Below are positions 1-4,804 of a stretch of 5,290 nt of DNA, in pieces. The stretch comes from an uncultured Bacillota bacterium (GTDB lineage: Bacteria; Bacillota_I; Bacilli_A; RF39; UBA660). The position numbers were made by a program, and so were the translations under genes. The notes under the pieces were generated by a model. That model saw nothing but the letters and a program-made list of their open reading frames with translations. It was not told the origin of the DNA and did not search any database. Every line of letters starts with the position of its first letter. The stretch's first letter is position 1. The stretch spans positions 1-5,290 of the forward strand of contig CAMWQX010000105.1 in the NCBI GenBank assembly GCA_947176475.1, written 5' to 3'.

Positions 1-387
1 TATTACGATTGGTAAAGCGGTATTAATAAACATAATCACATTACCATTTATCTTATTTACTAAAGTAAATGCCATTATTATAAATGATACTATCATTATC
101 CCCATAAATTCTAATGTAGTGGGAAAATATATCAATTCCACTAGCTTTGTTGAGACATTATCAATAAATATCTTTAATGTTTCAACATAATTACTTATAT
201 AGAATAATAATACTAATACACTGGCAGCTACTGAAGTTATCTTTACAACCTTTTTATCCATAAGTTTACTAAATACTAATGATATAAGTAATATTGCTAA
301 CTCTAATATTACTAAGATGAATACCTTTGATTCTACTAAAGTTTCAAGAGCATACTTTACCATTTCCATTATTGATAACTCTGGCAT
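1..387 (-). CDS. Multi-pass membrane protein of unknown function, partial (C-terminal end beyond the window)
   Basis: Reading on the minus strand from the ATG at 385-387, the frame stays open for 129 codons to the window edge, so the C-terminus is missing. I do not recognise a family. The visible part has an amphipathic N-terminus of about 20 residues, then hydrophobic segments at about residues 22-40, 50-66 and 92-110, with a fourth starting near 116. Short Lys-rich turns (KLMDKKVVK at 41-49) separate the first two. No catalytic motif is visible. The start is supported by a GGGGG run (396-400) eight bases upstream, which directly follows the sortase stop codon. The gap to the sortase is only 13 bp with no promoter, so it is probably the third gene of the adhesin-sortase operon. 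It could be an accessory or assembly factor for the surface protein, but that rests on context alone. Confidence 0.75.
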   Translation of the reverse strand, partial: MPELSIMEMVKYALETLVESKVFILVILELAILLISLVFSKLMDKKVVKITSVAASVLVLLFYISNYVETLKIFIDNVSTKLVELIYFPTTLEFMGIMIVSFIIMAFTLVNKINGNVIMFINTALPIVI

Positions 388-400
388 ATTATTTTCCCCC

Positions 401-1045
401 TTATTTAACACTTTCTAATTCAAATATGAATACCGTCTGTGTTTTTTTATCATTTCTTGTACACGTTATAAGTGTAAGTGTATTTATATCTCCATTACGA
501 GATATCGTAATTTTACCAACCTTTGGTACTGTATATGTATATTTTAATTTATATATATACTTTTTATTGTTGTATGTTACACTAGCCTCGGCTCCCATAT
601 TTAATTTATATAGCTTATCGAAAAATGATACAGAACTATTTCCTCGATGAGCTGCTAATATTAAATTGCCGTTTTTTACATTTGGCATATCTGATCCTTT
701 AATTAACATCACATTGTATCCAACGGAGTTATATTTAGAATCCATTGCCACGAACCCTCTTTTAATATTCACATCTGGTACTTCTAAGTAACCAATATAA
801 TTATCTCTTCTATCTTCATTAGAAACGGGATTAGTTACCACACTAGTTGTTGTTGGTACTTCCTCATCAATTTCCTCTAATTCTTCCGAAATAACTATTT
901 CTTGTTCTAATAATTCTATATTCTTTTGATTAAATAAATTCGACTTTATTCCATCAAAATATGTATATGTTATTAGAACCAAACCTATAAAACAGAAAAG
1001 AATGCTAAGGGTGATCTTAACATTCTTTGATAGTCTTTCTAGCAC
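401..1045 (-). CDS. Sortase (transpeptidase), membrane-anchored, linked to the upstream adhesin
   Basis: This is a 214-residue sortase-family cysteine transpeptidase, which would cleave a sorting motif and attach the substrate to the wall. A basic N-terminus precedes a single membrane segment (about residues 10-30). An acidic, Glu-rich then Thr-rich linker follows (about 44-75), and then the catalytic beta-barrel outside the cell. The catalytic His is H133 in ILAAHRG and the nucleophile is C195 in TLTLITC, both in classic sortase contexts. The third catalytic residue, an Arg on the last strand, is not obvious: that strand reads KTQTVFIFELE, and the only nearby Arg is R197, two residues after the Cys. 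Translation must begin at the GTG at 1045, because an in-frame TAG lies one codon upstream and the next ATG is at residue 101. A GGTGG element (1054-1058) serves as the ribosome site. It overlaps the adhesin gene by 29 bp, implying translational coupling. I cannot assign the sortase class. Confidence 0.93.
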   Translation of the reverse strand: MLERLSKNVKITLSILFCFIGLVLITYTYFDGIKSNLFNQKNIELLEQEIVISEELEEIDEEVPTTTSVVTNPVSNEDRRDNYIGYLEVPDVNIKRGFVAMDSKYNSVGYNVMLIKGSDMPNVKNGNLILAAHRGNSSVSFFDKLYKLNMGAEASVTYNNKKYIYKLKYTYTVPKVGKITISRNGDINTLTLITCTRNDKKTQTVFIFELESVK

Positions 1046-2594
1046 AAGCTACACCACCAATTAATAATGCAATACCACCTATAATTAGTAAAGTTGCTTC
1101 CTTACCTGTTGCAGGTACTGGAACTTCTTGTTTAGTCTCTGGTGTATTATAGAAAGTTATAATTGCACTATCGATATATTCCCCTTTATTATTTTTAACT
1201 TTAACTGTTCCATCATATTCTAATTCAAATGCAACAATTTCATTACTTAGTAAGTATCCCTTTGGTGCACTTATTTCTGATAAAGTATAACGTCCTGGAT
1301 CTAAAGCAACTTGATATACTTGTTCAGTTGATGTAAATTCATGAACGACGTTTCCTTTTTCATCTTTAATAGATAATCTAGCACCACTTAGATAATTATT
1401 TGTTTTGGCATCTTTCTTAGCGAAACTTACAACATCAATTAATTCATTAATCATGATGACTTTATTAACTTTAACCCATTCACCTTTTTCATTCTTTGTA
1501 TATAAGTCTCCTCTTAAGTCTAACTTGAATGATACAGTAGTCTTACTTAACTTATATCCTTTTGGTGCTAAGATTTCTGTTAATGTATATTCACCAACTT
1601 TTAATGTGACTTTATGTGTTTCTTTTGTAGAAACCCATTGATCTACAACTTTGTTATCTTTATCTTTAATAACTAATGTAGCTCCTTCTACTTCATTTTC
1701 TCCTGTTACATCAGTCTTACTGATATTAACTTCGAAATTATCTACTAAATGACCAACTGTCATTTCAATAGAATCTTTTAAAACTGTTGTAGTTTCAATA
1801 GCGTCTTGGAATAATAACTTTTGATATTTTGAACTATGGAAGTAATAATATCCTGTATATTTTGAATATTCTCCTTCAACATTCATACTCAATGTTATTT
1901 GTTTTCCTTGATCAATTTTTGCAACTGGTACTTTAACTCTTACAGTATCTTCCTTTGATCCTCTAACGATCATTGCACCAGCTGGAGCTTTACTTAAGGA
2001 ATATTTAATATTTCCCTTTAAATTTTTACTATATATCTTGATTTCACTTGATACAAAGTAATCTCCATCTTTTACGAATGTTACTTTTGCTTTATCTATT
2101 GATAACTCTCCAGCAACTTCTTTATAGTTTTTAGCACCTTCGTATAAAGCATAAATCTTTTTGCTTACTTCTTCAGTATCTTTATGAGCGATAATATACT
2201 TCTTTACTTCTGATACTAGGTTGAAATTATTTTGATTTAAATAATCTTCATAATACCAAACAGCCATTTGCATGATATAGAAATCTTTATCTTTATCTCC
2301 TGTATTTGGTTTATTATTTAAGATATATGTATATCCAGGATCAACCACTCCTGTTTTATTGAACTGAATACCACCACCATAAGTAGCACTTAAGTTCATA
2401 CAGTAAATATAATATTTACCATTTCCAGCTGATTTAACGATTACTGGGAAGTTTTTAATATATTCAACTTCTCTTTCAGGATCCGTTACAACTGAATCAG
2501 GAATACTAGTTGCTGCTTGAGCAAAACTAATACCTCCACATAGCATTACTGCTAAAATTAAAATTAATGTAAAAATCTTTCTTGCTGTTTTCAT
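1017..2594 (-). CDS. Cell-wall-anchored adhesin/pilin-like protein: thioester-type domain, two CnaB domains, VPATG sorting signal
   Basis: This is a 525-residue secreted surface protein. Residues 1-27 form a signal peptide (basic MKTARK, hydrophobic core, likely cleavage after AQA). Residues about 28-160 resemble the thioester (TQXA-type) domain of Gram-positive adhesins: C65 in YYIYCMNLS and Q109 in YIMQMAVW are placed as the expected Cys-Gln pair. Residues about 161-285 are a beta-rich region I cannot assign. Two CnaB/SpaA-like domains follow, each with an isopeptide triad: K293, E340 (LTEILAPKGY), N383, and K393, E440 (LSEISAPKGY), N483. The C-terminus has VPATG (493-497), a hydrophobic segment (about 501-517) and a basic tail (RKTIK). 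The ATG at 2592-2594 is chosen because it gives a proper signal peptide and has GAGG four bases upstream; an in-frame start 20 codons earlier (2654) would lie inside the promoter. No YPKN-type pilin motif is seen, so a monomeric adhesin or tip protein is likelier than a pilus backbone. Confidence 0.92.
   Translation of the reverse strand: MKTARKIFTLILILAVMLCGGISFAQAATSIPDSVVTDPEREVEYIKNFPVIVKSAGNGKYYIYCMNLSATYGGGIQFNKTGVVDPGYTYILNNKPNTGDKDKDFYIMQMAVWYYEDYLNQNNFNLVSEVKKYIIAHKDTEEVSKKIYALYEGAKNYKEVAGELSIDKAKVTFVKDGDYFVSSEIKIYSKNLKGNIKYSLSKAPAGAMIVRGSKEDTVRVKVPVAKIDQGKQITLSMNVEGEYSKYTGYYYFHSSKYQKLLFQDAIETTTVLKDSIEMTVGHLVDNFEVNISKTDVTGENEVEGATLVIKDKDNKVVDQWVSTKETHKVTLKVGEYTLTEILAPKGYKLSKTTVSFKLDLRGDLYTKNEKGEWVKVNKVIMINELIDVVSFAKKDAKTNNYLSGARLSIKDEKGNVVHEFTSTEQVYQVALDPGRYTLSEISAPKGYLLSNEIVAFELEYDGTVKVKNNKGEYIDSAIITFYNTPETKQEVPVPATGKEATLLIIGGIALLIGGVACARKTIKEC
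1020..1118 (-). other. C-terminal cell-wall sorting signal (VPATG, membrane segment, basic tail)
   Basis: Residues 493-525 of the adhesin have the three parts of a sortase recognition signal: VPATG at 493-497 (a variant of LPxTG with Val in place of Leu), a Leu/Ile/Gly-rich membrane segment at about 501-517, and a tail containing R519, K520 and K523. The preceding residues (KQEVP) form a short Pro-containing wall spacer. The adjacent sortase is the obvious processing enzyme. Confidence 0.85.
1146..1736 (-). repeat. Tandem pair of CnaB-type isopeptide domains with a 100-residue period
   Basis: Residues 287-383 and 387-483 of the adhesin align with a constant offset of exactly 100 residues. 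The predicted isopeptide residues K293/K393, E340/E440 and N383/N483 fall at identical spacing (47 and 43 residues). Both copies keep the pattern 'K-x-D ... GA ... Y-T-L-x-E-I-x-A-P-K-G-Y ... N'. This points to a 300-bp internal duplication that has since diverged. Such domains act as rigid, protease-resistant stalk modules. Confidence 0.85.
2115..2513 (-). other. Region encoding the putative thioester (TQXA-type) domain of the adhesin
   Basis: These are residues about 28-160 of the adhesin. The family hallmark is a Cys near the N-terminus, usually in an aromatic-Cys context, and a Gln in a (T/x)QxA(I/V)W motif, which join into a reactive internal thioester. Both signatures are visible: C65 in YCMNL and Q109 in MQMAVW. 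The Thr before Gln is replaced by Met here. Apart from C19 in the signal peptide, C65 is the only Cys in the exported part before the C-terminal anchor, which suits a thioester rather than a disulfide. Domain limits are estimates. Confidence 0.7.
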
Positions 2595-2598
2595 AATA

Positions 2599-2610
2599 CC
2601 TCTTTCCCCC
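2599..2610 (-). promoter_or_regulatory. Ribosome binding region of the adhesin gene
   Basis: On the minus strand the sequence is GGGGGAAAGAGG, ending four bases before the ATG at 2594. GAGG (2599-2602) is the likely anti-16S contact, and the G5 run (2606-2610) is a second G-rich element seen in front of other genes here. It decides between the two possible starts. Confidence 0.65.
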
Positions 2611-2625
2611 TTCAAGATGCCGACT

Positions 2626-2654
2626 ATTCTAACACATAAATAAAAAAAAAGCAA
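2626..2654 (-). promoter_or_regulatory. Sigma-A-type promoter of the adhesin-sortase operon
   Basis: On the minus strand there is a -35 TTGCTT (2649-2654), a 17-base spacer ending in TGT, and a -10 TAGAAT (2626-2631). The TGn just before the -10 makes it an extended -10 promoter. It lies 31 bases upstream of the chosen ATG, leaving a short leader of roughly 25 bases. Its position excludes the longer open reading frame start at 2654. Confidence 0.65.
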
Positions 2655-2673
2655 ATTTTATTGCCCTTTTATC

Positions 2674-2701
2674 AAAAAATAACCTAAATTTAGGGATTTT
2701 T
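2674..2701 (-). terminator. Candidate Rho-independent terminator downstream of the radical SAM gene
   Basis: On the minus strand a hairpin is built on the perfect palindrome CCTAAATTTAGG (2683-2694). It can extend as AAAAAT paired with ATTTTT across a small internal loop, and the 3' side is U-rich (TTATTTTTT). It lies 61-88 bases past the radical SAM stop codon. A second weak, GU-containing hairpin ending in nine T (about 2642-2670) follows and overlaps the -35 of the adhesin promoter. The GC content of the stem is low, so efficiency is uncertain. The palindrome could instead be an operator for the adhesin promoter. Confidence 0.4.
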
Positions 2702-2761
2702 GGCCTTTTTTACCACATTTTTAGCATAAAAACGGATAAAAAATGAATTTACATAAAATAA

Positions 2762-3523
2762 TTATATATATTTTAAACGCTTGTCAATTTCCGATCCTTT
2801 TATATAAATTTCTTCAATACATTGTTTTTGCACATTTCCTAATGCATATTCATCCATTAAGTCGTAGGATTGACATCCATCATTTACTACATTACCATTT
2901 GCTGATATATATTGGTATTCAATAACTAAATAAGTAGATCCCTCATATTCTTTTACTTTGTAATTTTTTTGATAATCAGTTAATTTACTTAAATCAGGCT
3001 CCTGCTTACTTAACCCATTTTCATATGCTCTACCATAAGGTAAAATATTTTCTTCTTCCATTTCATGTTTTTCAACAGGCGAAAAATAAGATAAATGTTT
3101 TAATTTTTCTATTACTTCTTTATCAGCGTCTTTATGAAATTGATCTTGAGTTACCATAAGACGTCCAGGATAAAGTCTTTCTCTTCCGCTTTTTAGAATA
3201 ATATAATCTCGCAATTTGTTTAAGCCACTCACGAACTCTTCACTATAAGATAAACCATTAATACTAAGAATAAACATATCTACATCAATATCTTTTTCTA
3301 TTATTTTATCGACAAAATATTCAAGCATTTTACCATTTAAAGTAGGTTCTCCGCCAGAAAACAGCAAAACTCCAATATGATAAATATCGTTTTTTTCAAA
3401 AAAAGCATCAATAATTTCTTTACTTATATCGACTTTCTGTTCATCACCTCTACAACAATCAGCACATTTTTGATTACATCTACGAGTCAATTCAATTTGT
3501 AATCGAGAATAATACAATTTCAC
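2762..3523 (-). CDS. Radical SAM domain protein of unknown substrate
   Basis: This is a 253-residue protein with the radical SAM iron-sulfur motif near the N-terminus: C16, C20 and C23 in the CxxxCxxC arrangement, with an extra C24. The SAM-binding GGEPT follows at 57-61, and DQFH at 127-130 is a motif seen in several uncharacterised radical SAM families. The C-terminal part contains 'SANGNVVNDGC' and a later 'LGN', resembling the end of other radical SAM enzymes. It has only two further Cys (C217, C235), so a full SPASM domain with extra clusters is unlikely. It should cleave S-adenosylmethionine to start radical chemistry, but the substrate is unknown. The GTG start at 3523 is fixed by an in-frame TAA directly before it and a GGGGGG run seven bases upstream. 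It sits alone between two gaps of over 150 bp. I see no precursor peptide gene next to it, so peptide modification is only a possibility. Confidence 0.88.
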   Translation of the reverse strand: MKLYYSRLQIELTRRCNQKCADCCRGDEQKVDISKEIIDAFFEKNDIYHIGVLLFSGGEPTLNGKMLEYFVDKIIEKDIDVDMFILSINGLSYSEEFVSGLNKLRDYIILKSGRERLYPGRLMVTQDQFHKDADKEVIEKLKHLSYFSPVEKHEMEEENILPYGRAYENGLSKQEPDLSKLTDYQKNYKVKEYEGSTYLVIEYQYISANGNVVNDGCQSYDLMDEYALGNVQKQCIEEIYIKGSEIDKRLKYI

Positions 3524-3530
3524 TTAAAAT

Positions 3531-3536
3531 CCCCCC
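3531..3536 (-). promoter_or_regulatory. G-run ribosome binding site of the radical SAM gene
   Basis: GGGGGG on the minus strand lies seven bases before the GTG start at 3523. It supports the non-ATG start, since there is no ATG alternative with a ribosome site nearby. Confidence 0.6.
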
Positions 3537-3553
3537 ATTAAGTATTTATTTAT

Positions 3554-3587
3554 ATTGTACTCTATATACCTTTTTAGAAAAAATCAA
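3554..3587 (-). promoter_or_regulatory. Tentative promoter region of the radical SAM gene
   Basis: On the minus strand, TACAAT (3554-3559) is a good -10 but has no -35 at normal spacing. Alternatively, TTGATT (3582-3587) pairs with TAGAGT (3559-3564) at 17 bases. Both options would start RNA shortly before the G-run ribosome site. The sequence is so AT-rich that chance matches are common. Confidence 0.35.
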
Positions 3588-3606
3588 GTAAATCTGACTA
3601 CTTCCC

Positions 3607-3652
3607 AAAAAAGAAAATTTAATAATTGAAACTTATTATAAAGTATTAAATT
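3607..3652 (-). terminator. Possible AT-only hairpin with T-tract behind the HAD gene
   Basis: Within the 183-bp gap between the HAD and radical SAM genes there is an inverted repeat with 9-base arms (AATTTAATA at 3616-3624 and TATTAAATT at 3644-3652). On the minus strand it is followed by TTCTTTTTT. A small inner ACTT/AAGT pairing strengthens it. It may end HAD transcription, but an all-AT stem is weak and could occur by chance at this composition. A separate short TCCAT/ATGGA hairpin (3680-3692) has no T-tract. No coding gene is visible in this gap; the longest ATG frames I found are about 12 codons, without ribosome sites. Confidence 0.3.
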
Positions 3653-3706
3653 AATAGTAATTTAAATTTTGAATTCATGTCCATAAAATGGATCTTAATC
3701 TAAATA

Positions 3707-4432
3707 TCAAATATTTTTAGCATAAAAATCATATATTTCCTTCAAAGAATCTATATAAGCATCAGCTAAATTTTCCAATTCTTCAGTTGTCTCATTAGAA
3801 TGTTCTTCCCTTACCGCAATGGCATCTAACCCAGCAGCCTTAGCTGCTTTAACTCCCACAAGACTATCTTCAATTACTATTGCCGCACTTCTTTCTATAG
3901 AAGACATCTCTATTACCTTATAAAATATCTCAGGATCTGGTTTGGAATGTGTTACATCTTCTACCGAAAGAATTAAAGAAAAACTATTTGCTATATCCAA
4001 TCCCTTAGTATCCTCATTATCATTAATATAAGTATTTATATTGCGTTTAGTCGTCGTCGTTGCCAAAATAAGCGTCATTCCTAACTCTTTTAACACTTCA
4101 ATTAACTCTTTCGCATAAGGTTGAAGCTTTACTTCGGTTTCTAAAATGGCATTCGCAATAGATCTTCGGTAGCTATATAATTCCTCCACTGGTTTATCTA
4201 AATTATACTTTTCTTTTAAATATTGCACATAATCCTCATAAGGAGTTCCCGATGTTGAAGAGCCTAATATATGATCCCTATTTATATTGATAACATCTTC
4301 GGATACTTCCACACCACCTAAATCTCTAAGTAGTTTTTGATCAACTTTGTTCCATACTCCTACGGAATCAATTAAAGTCCCATCTAAATCAAATATAAAG
4401 ACATTTTTATCTTTTAAAATATTATCAAGCAT
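3707..4432 (-). CDS. HAD-superfamily hydrolase (subfamily I; phosphatase or beta-phosphoglucomutase-like)
   Basis: This is a 241-residue cytoplasmic HAD-fold enzyme. Motif I is FDLDGTLIDS with nucleophile D15 and general acid D17. A helical cap follows at about residues 24-95. Motif II is in LILATTTTKRN, where T125 or T126 takes the usual Ser/Thr position. Motif III is K164 in HSKPDPE, and motif IV is E188-D189 in VIEDSLVGVKAAKAAG. The order, the cap between motifs I and II, and the AAKAAG ending fit the phosphoglycolate phosphatase/beta-phosphoglucomutase group, whose members act on small phosphorylated metabolites; the substrate cannot be read from sequence. The start at 4432 is chosen because GGAGG (4440-4444) lies seven bases upstream and the motif falls at the usual distance. 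An in-frame ATG ten codons earlier lacks a ribosome site and overlaps the predicted promoter. It ends at TGA. It is probably monocistronic and divergent from the tRNA operon. Confidence 0.92.
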   Translation of the reverse strand: MLDNILKDKNVFIFDLDGTLIDSVGVWNKVDQKLLRDLGGVEVSEDVININRDHILGSSTSGTPYEDYVQYLKEKYNLDKPVEELYSYRRSIANAILETEVKLQPYAKELIEVLKELGMTLILATTTTKRNINTYINDNEDTKGLDIANSFSLILSVEDVTHSKPDPEIFYKVIEMSSIERSAAIVIEDSLVGVKAAKAAGLDAIAVREEHSNETTEELENLADAYIDSLKEIYDFYAKNI

Positions 4433-4452
4433 AAAATAACCTCCACAGCAAT

Positions 4453-4480
4453 ATAATAACATAAATCAATAAATTGATAA
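4453..4480 (-). promoter_or_regulatory. Likely promoter of the HAD gene
   Basis: On the minus strand there is a -35-like TTATCA (4475-4480), a 16-base spacer ending in TGT, and a -10 TATTAT (4453-4458), again with the extended -10 TGn. It would give a leader of about 14 bases holding the GGAGG ribosome site, and it would place the alternative upstream ATG (4460-4462) outside the transcript. Confidence 0.45.
4465..4478. repeat. 14-bp perfect inverted repeat between divergent promoters
   Basis: ATCAAT-AA-ATTGAT lies in the HAD promoter spacer and -35 and about ten bases before the tRNA -35. It has the size of a dimeric regulator site, but an AT-rich 14-mer of this kind could be chance. Confidence 0.3.
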
Positions 4481-4487
4481 ATTGTTA

Positions 4488-4516
4488 TTGCACTCATCGA
4501 AAATTTATGTTATATT
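4488..4516 (+). promoter_or_regulatory. Promoter of the two-tRNA operon
   Basis: There is a -35 TTGCAC (4488-4493), a 17-base spacer ending in TGT, and a -10 TATATT (4511-4516), with an extended -10 element. Transcription would begin near 4523, about a dozen bases before the first tRNA. Confidence 0.6.
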
Positions 4517-4535
4517 TATAAGGCAGTGAGGAAAT

Positions 4536-4612
4536 GGATCTTTAGCTCAGTTGGTTAGAGCATCCGGCTCATAACCGGGCGGTCGTAGGTTCGAGTCCTA
4601 CAAGATCCACCA
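4536..4612 (+). tRNA. tRNA with CAT anticodon: probably tRNA-Ile2 (lysidine type), otherwise elongator tRNA-Met
   Basis: This is a complete 77-base cloverleaf with an encoded CCA. The acceptor stem is GGATCTT/AAGATCC, the D-arm GCTC/GAGC, the anticodon stem TCCGG/CCGGG (with a T-G outer pair) around loop CTCATAA with anticodon CAT at 4570-4572, and the T-arm GTAGG/CCTAC around TTCGAGT. It is not an initiator: the first pair is a normal G-C, and the three consecutive G-C pairs of initiators are absent. From memory it resembles the Bacillus tRNA-Ile2 whose anticodon C is converted to lysidine by TilS (GGACCTT-type acceptor, same D-arm and T-arm, CTCATAA loop) more than the Bacillus elongator tRNA-Met. 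A program that labels by anticodon alone would call it Met. Confidence 0.93.
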
Positions 4613-4622
4613 TTTTTTATTT

Positions 4623-4707
4623 GCAGGTATGGCGGAATTGGCAGACGCGCTAGACTTAGGATCTAGTGGAGTGATCCGTGCAGGTTCAAGTCCTGTTACC
4701 TGCACCA
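4623..4707 (+). tRNA. tRNA-Leu (anticodon TAG)
   Basis: This is a complete 85-base class II tRNA with an encoded CCA. The acceptor stem is GCAGGTA/TACCTGC, the anticodon stem CTAGA/TCTAG around loop CTTAGGA with TAG at 4657-4659, the long variable arm is built on GGA/TCC, and the T-loop is TTCAAGT. It reads CUA and other CUN codons. It lies ten bases after the first tRNA and shares its promoter and terminator. Confidence 0.97.
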
Positions 4708-4717
4708 ACTTAACAAT

Positions 4718-4745
4718 AACTCGAAATCAAGTATTTCGAGTTTTA
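4718..4745 (+). terminator. Rho-independent terminator of the tRNA operon
   Basis: A perfect stem, ACTCGAAAT (4719-4727) with ATTTCGAGT (4733-4741) around loop CAAGT, is extendable by one A-T pair and followed by TTTAAT. It starts 11 bases after the tRNA-Leu CCA. The T-tract is short, but the stem is the strongest in the window. Confidence 0.75.
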
Positions 4746-4769
4746 ATATGCCTAAATATTTGTTATAAT
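4741..4769 (+). promoter_or_regulatory. Promoter of the N-formylglutamate amidohydrolase-like gene
   Basis: A consensus -10 TATAAT (4764-4769) is preceded by TGT (4761-4763), forming a strong extended -10. At 17-base spacing the -35 is only TTTTAA (4741-4746), which overlaps the end of the tRNA terminator. The ribosome site GGAGG (4794-4798) is six bases before the ATG. Confidence 0.6.
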
Positions 4770-4804
4770 TTTTATATAAATTAGAATACAAAAGGAGGAA
4801 GAAA

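Noticed and set aside
327..650. Plus-strand open frame of 107 codons
   Set aside because: It lies antisense to the sortase and the start of the next gene, has low-complexity hydrophobic composition and no ribosome site. The sortase frame carries clear catalytic motifs.
1405..1641. Plus-strand open frame of 78 codons
   Set aside because: It is antisense to the first CnaB domain and its linker; no ribosome site and no recognisable motif.
2538..2540. Lipobox-like Cys (C19) in the adhesin signal peptide, suggesting a lipoprotein
   Set aside because: The residues before it (VML) do not fit a lipobox, where the position before Cys should be small, and a standard AQA cleavage site follows. The protein has a sortase anchor instead.
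2595..2654. Twenty-codon N-terminal extension of the adhesin frame
   Set aside because: Its start lies inside the -35 of the promoter, and it would bury the signal peptide. The ATG at 2594 has a ribosome site and a normal signal-peptide beginning.
2743..2925. Plus-strand open frame of 60 codons
   Set aside because: It mostly overlaps the 3' end of the radical SAM gene in antisense and has no ribosome site.
3524..3706. Hidden precursor-peptide gene next to the radical SAM gene
   Set aside because: The gap was read in both directions; only frames of about 8-12 codons exist, without ribosome sites or leader/core features.
4536..4707. tRNA genes as an attachment site for an integrated element
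   Set aside because: I found no second copy of either tRNA 3' end, no integrase and no repeat boundary in the window.
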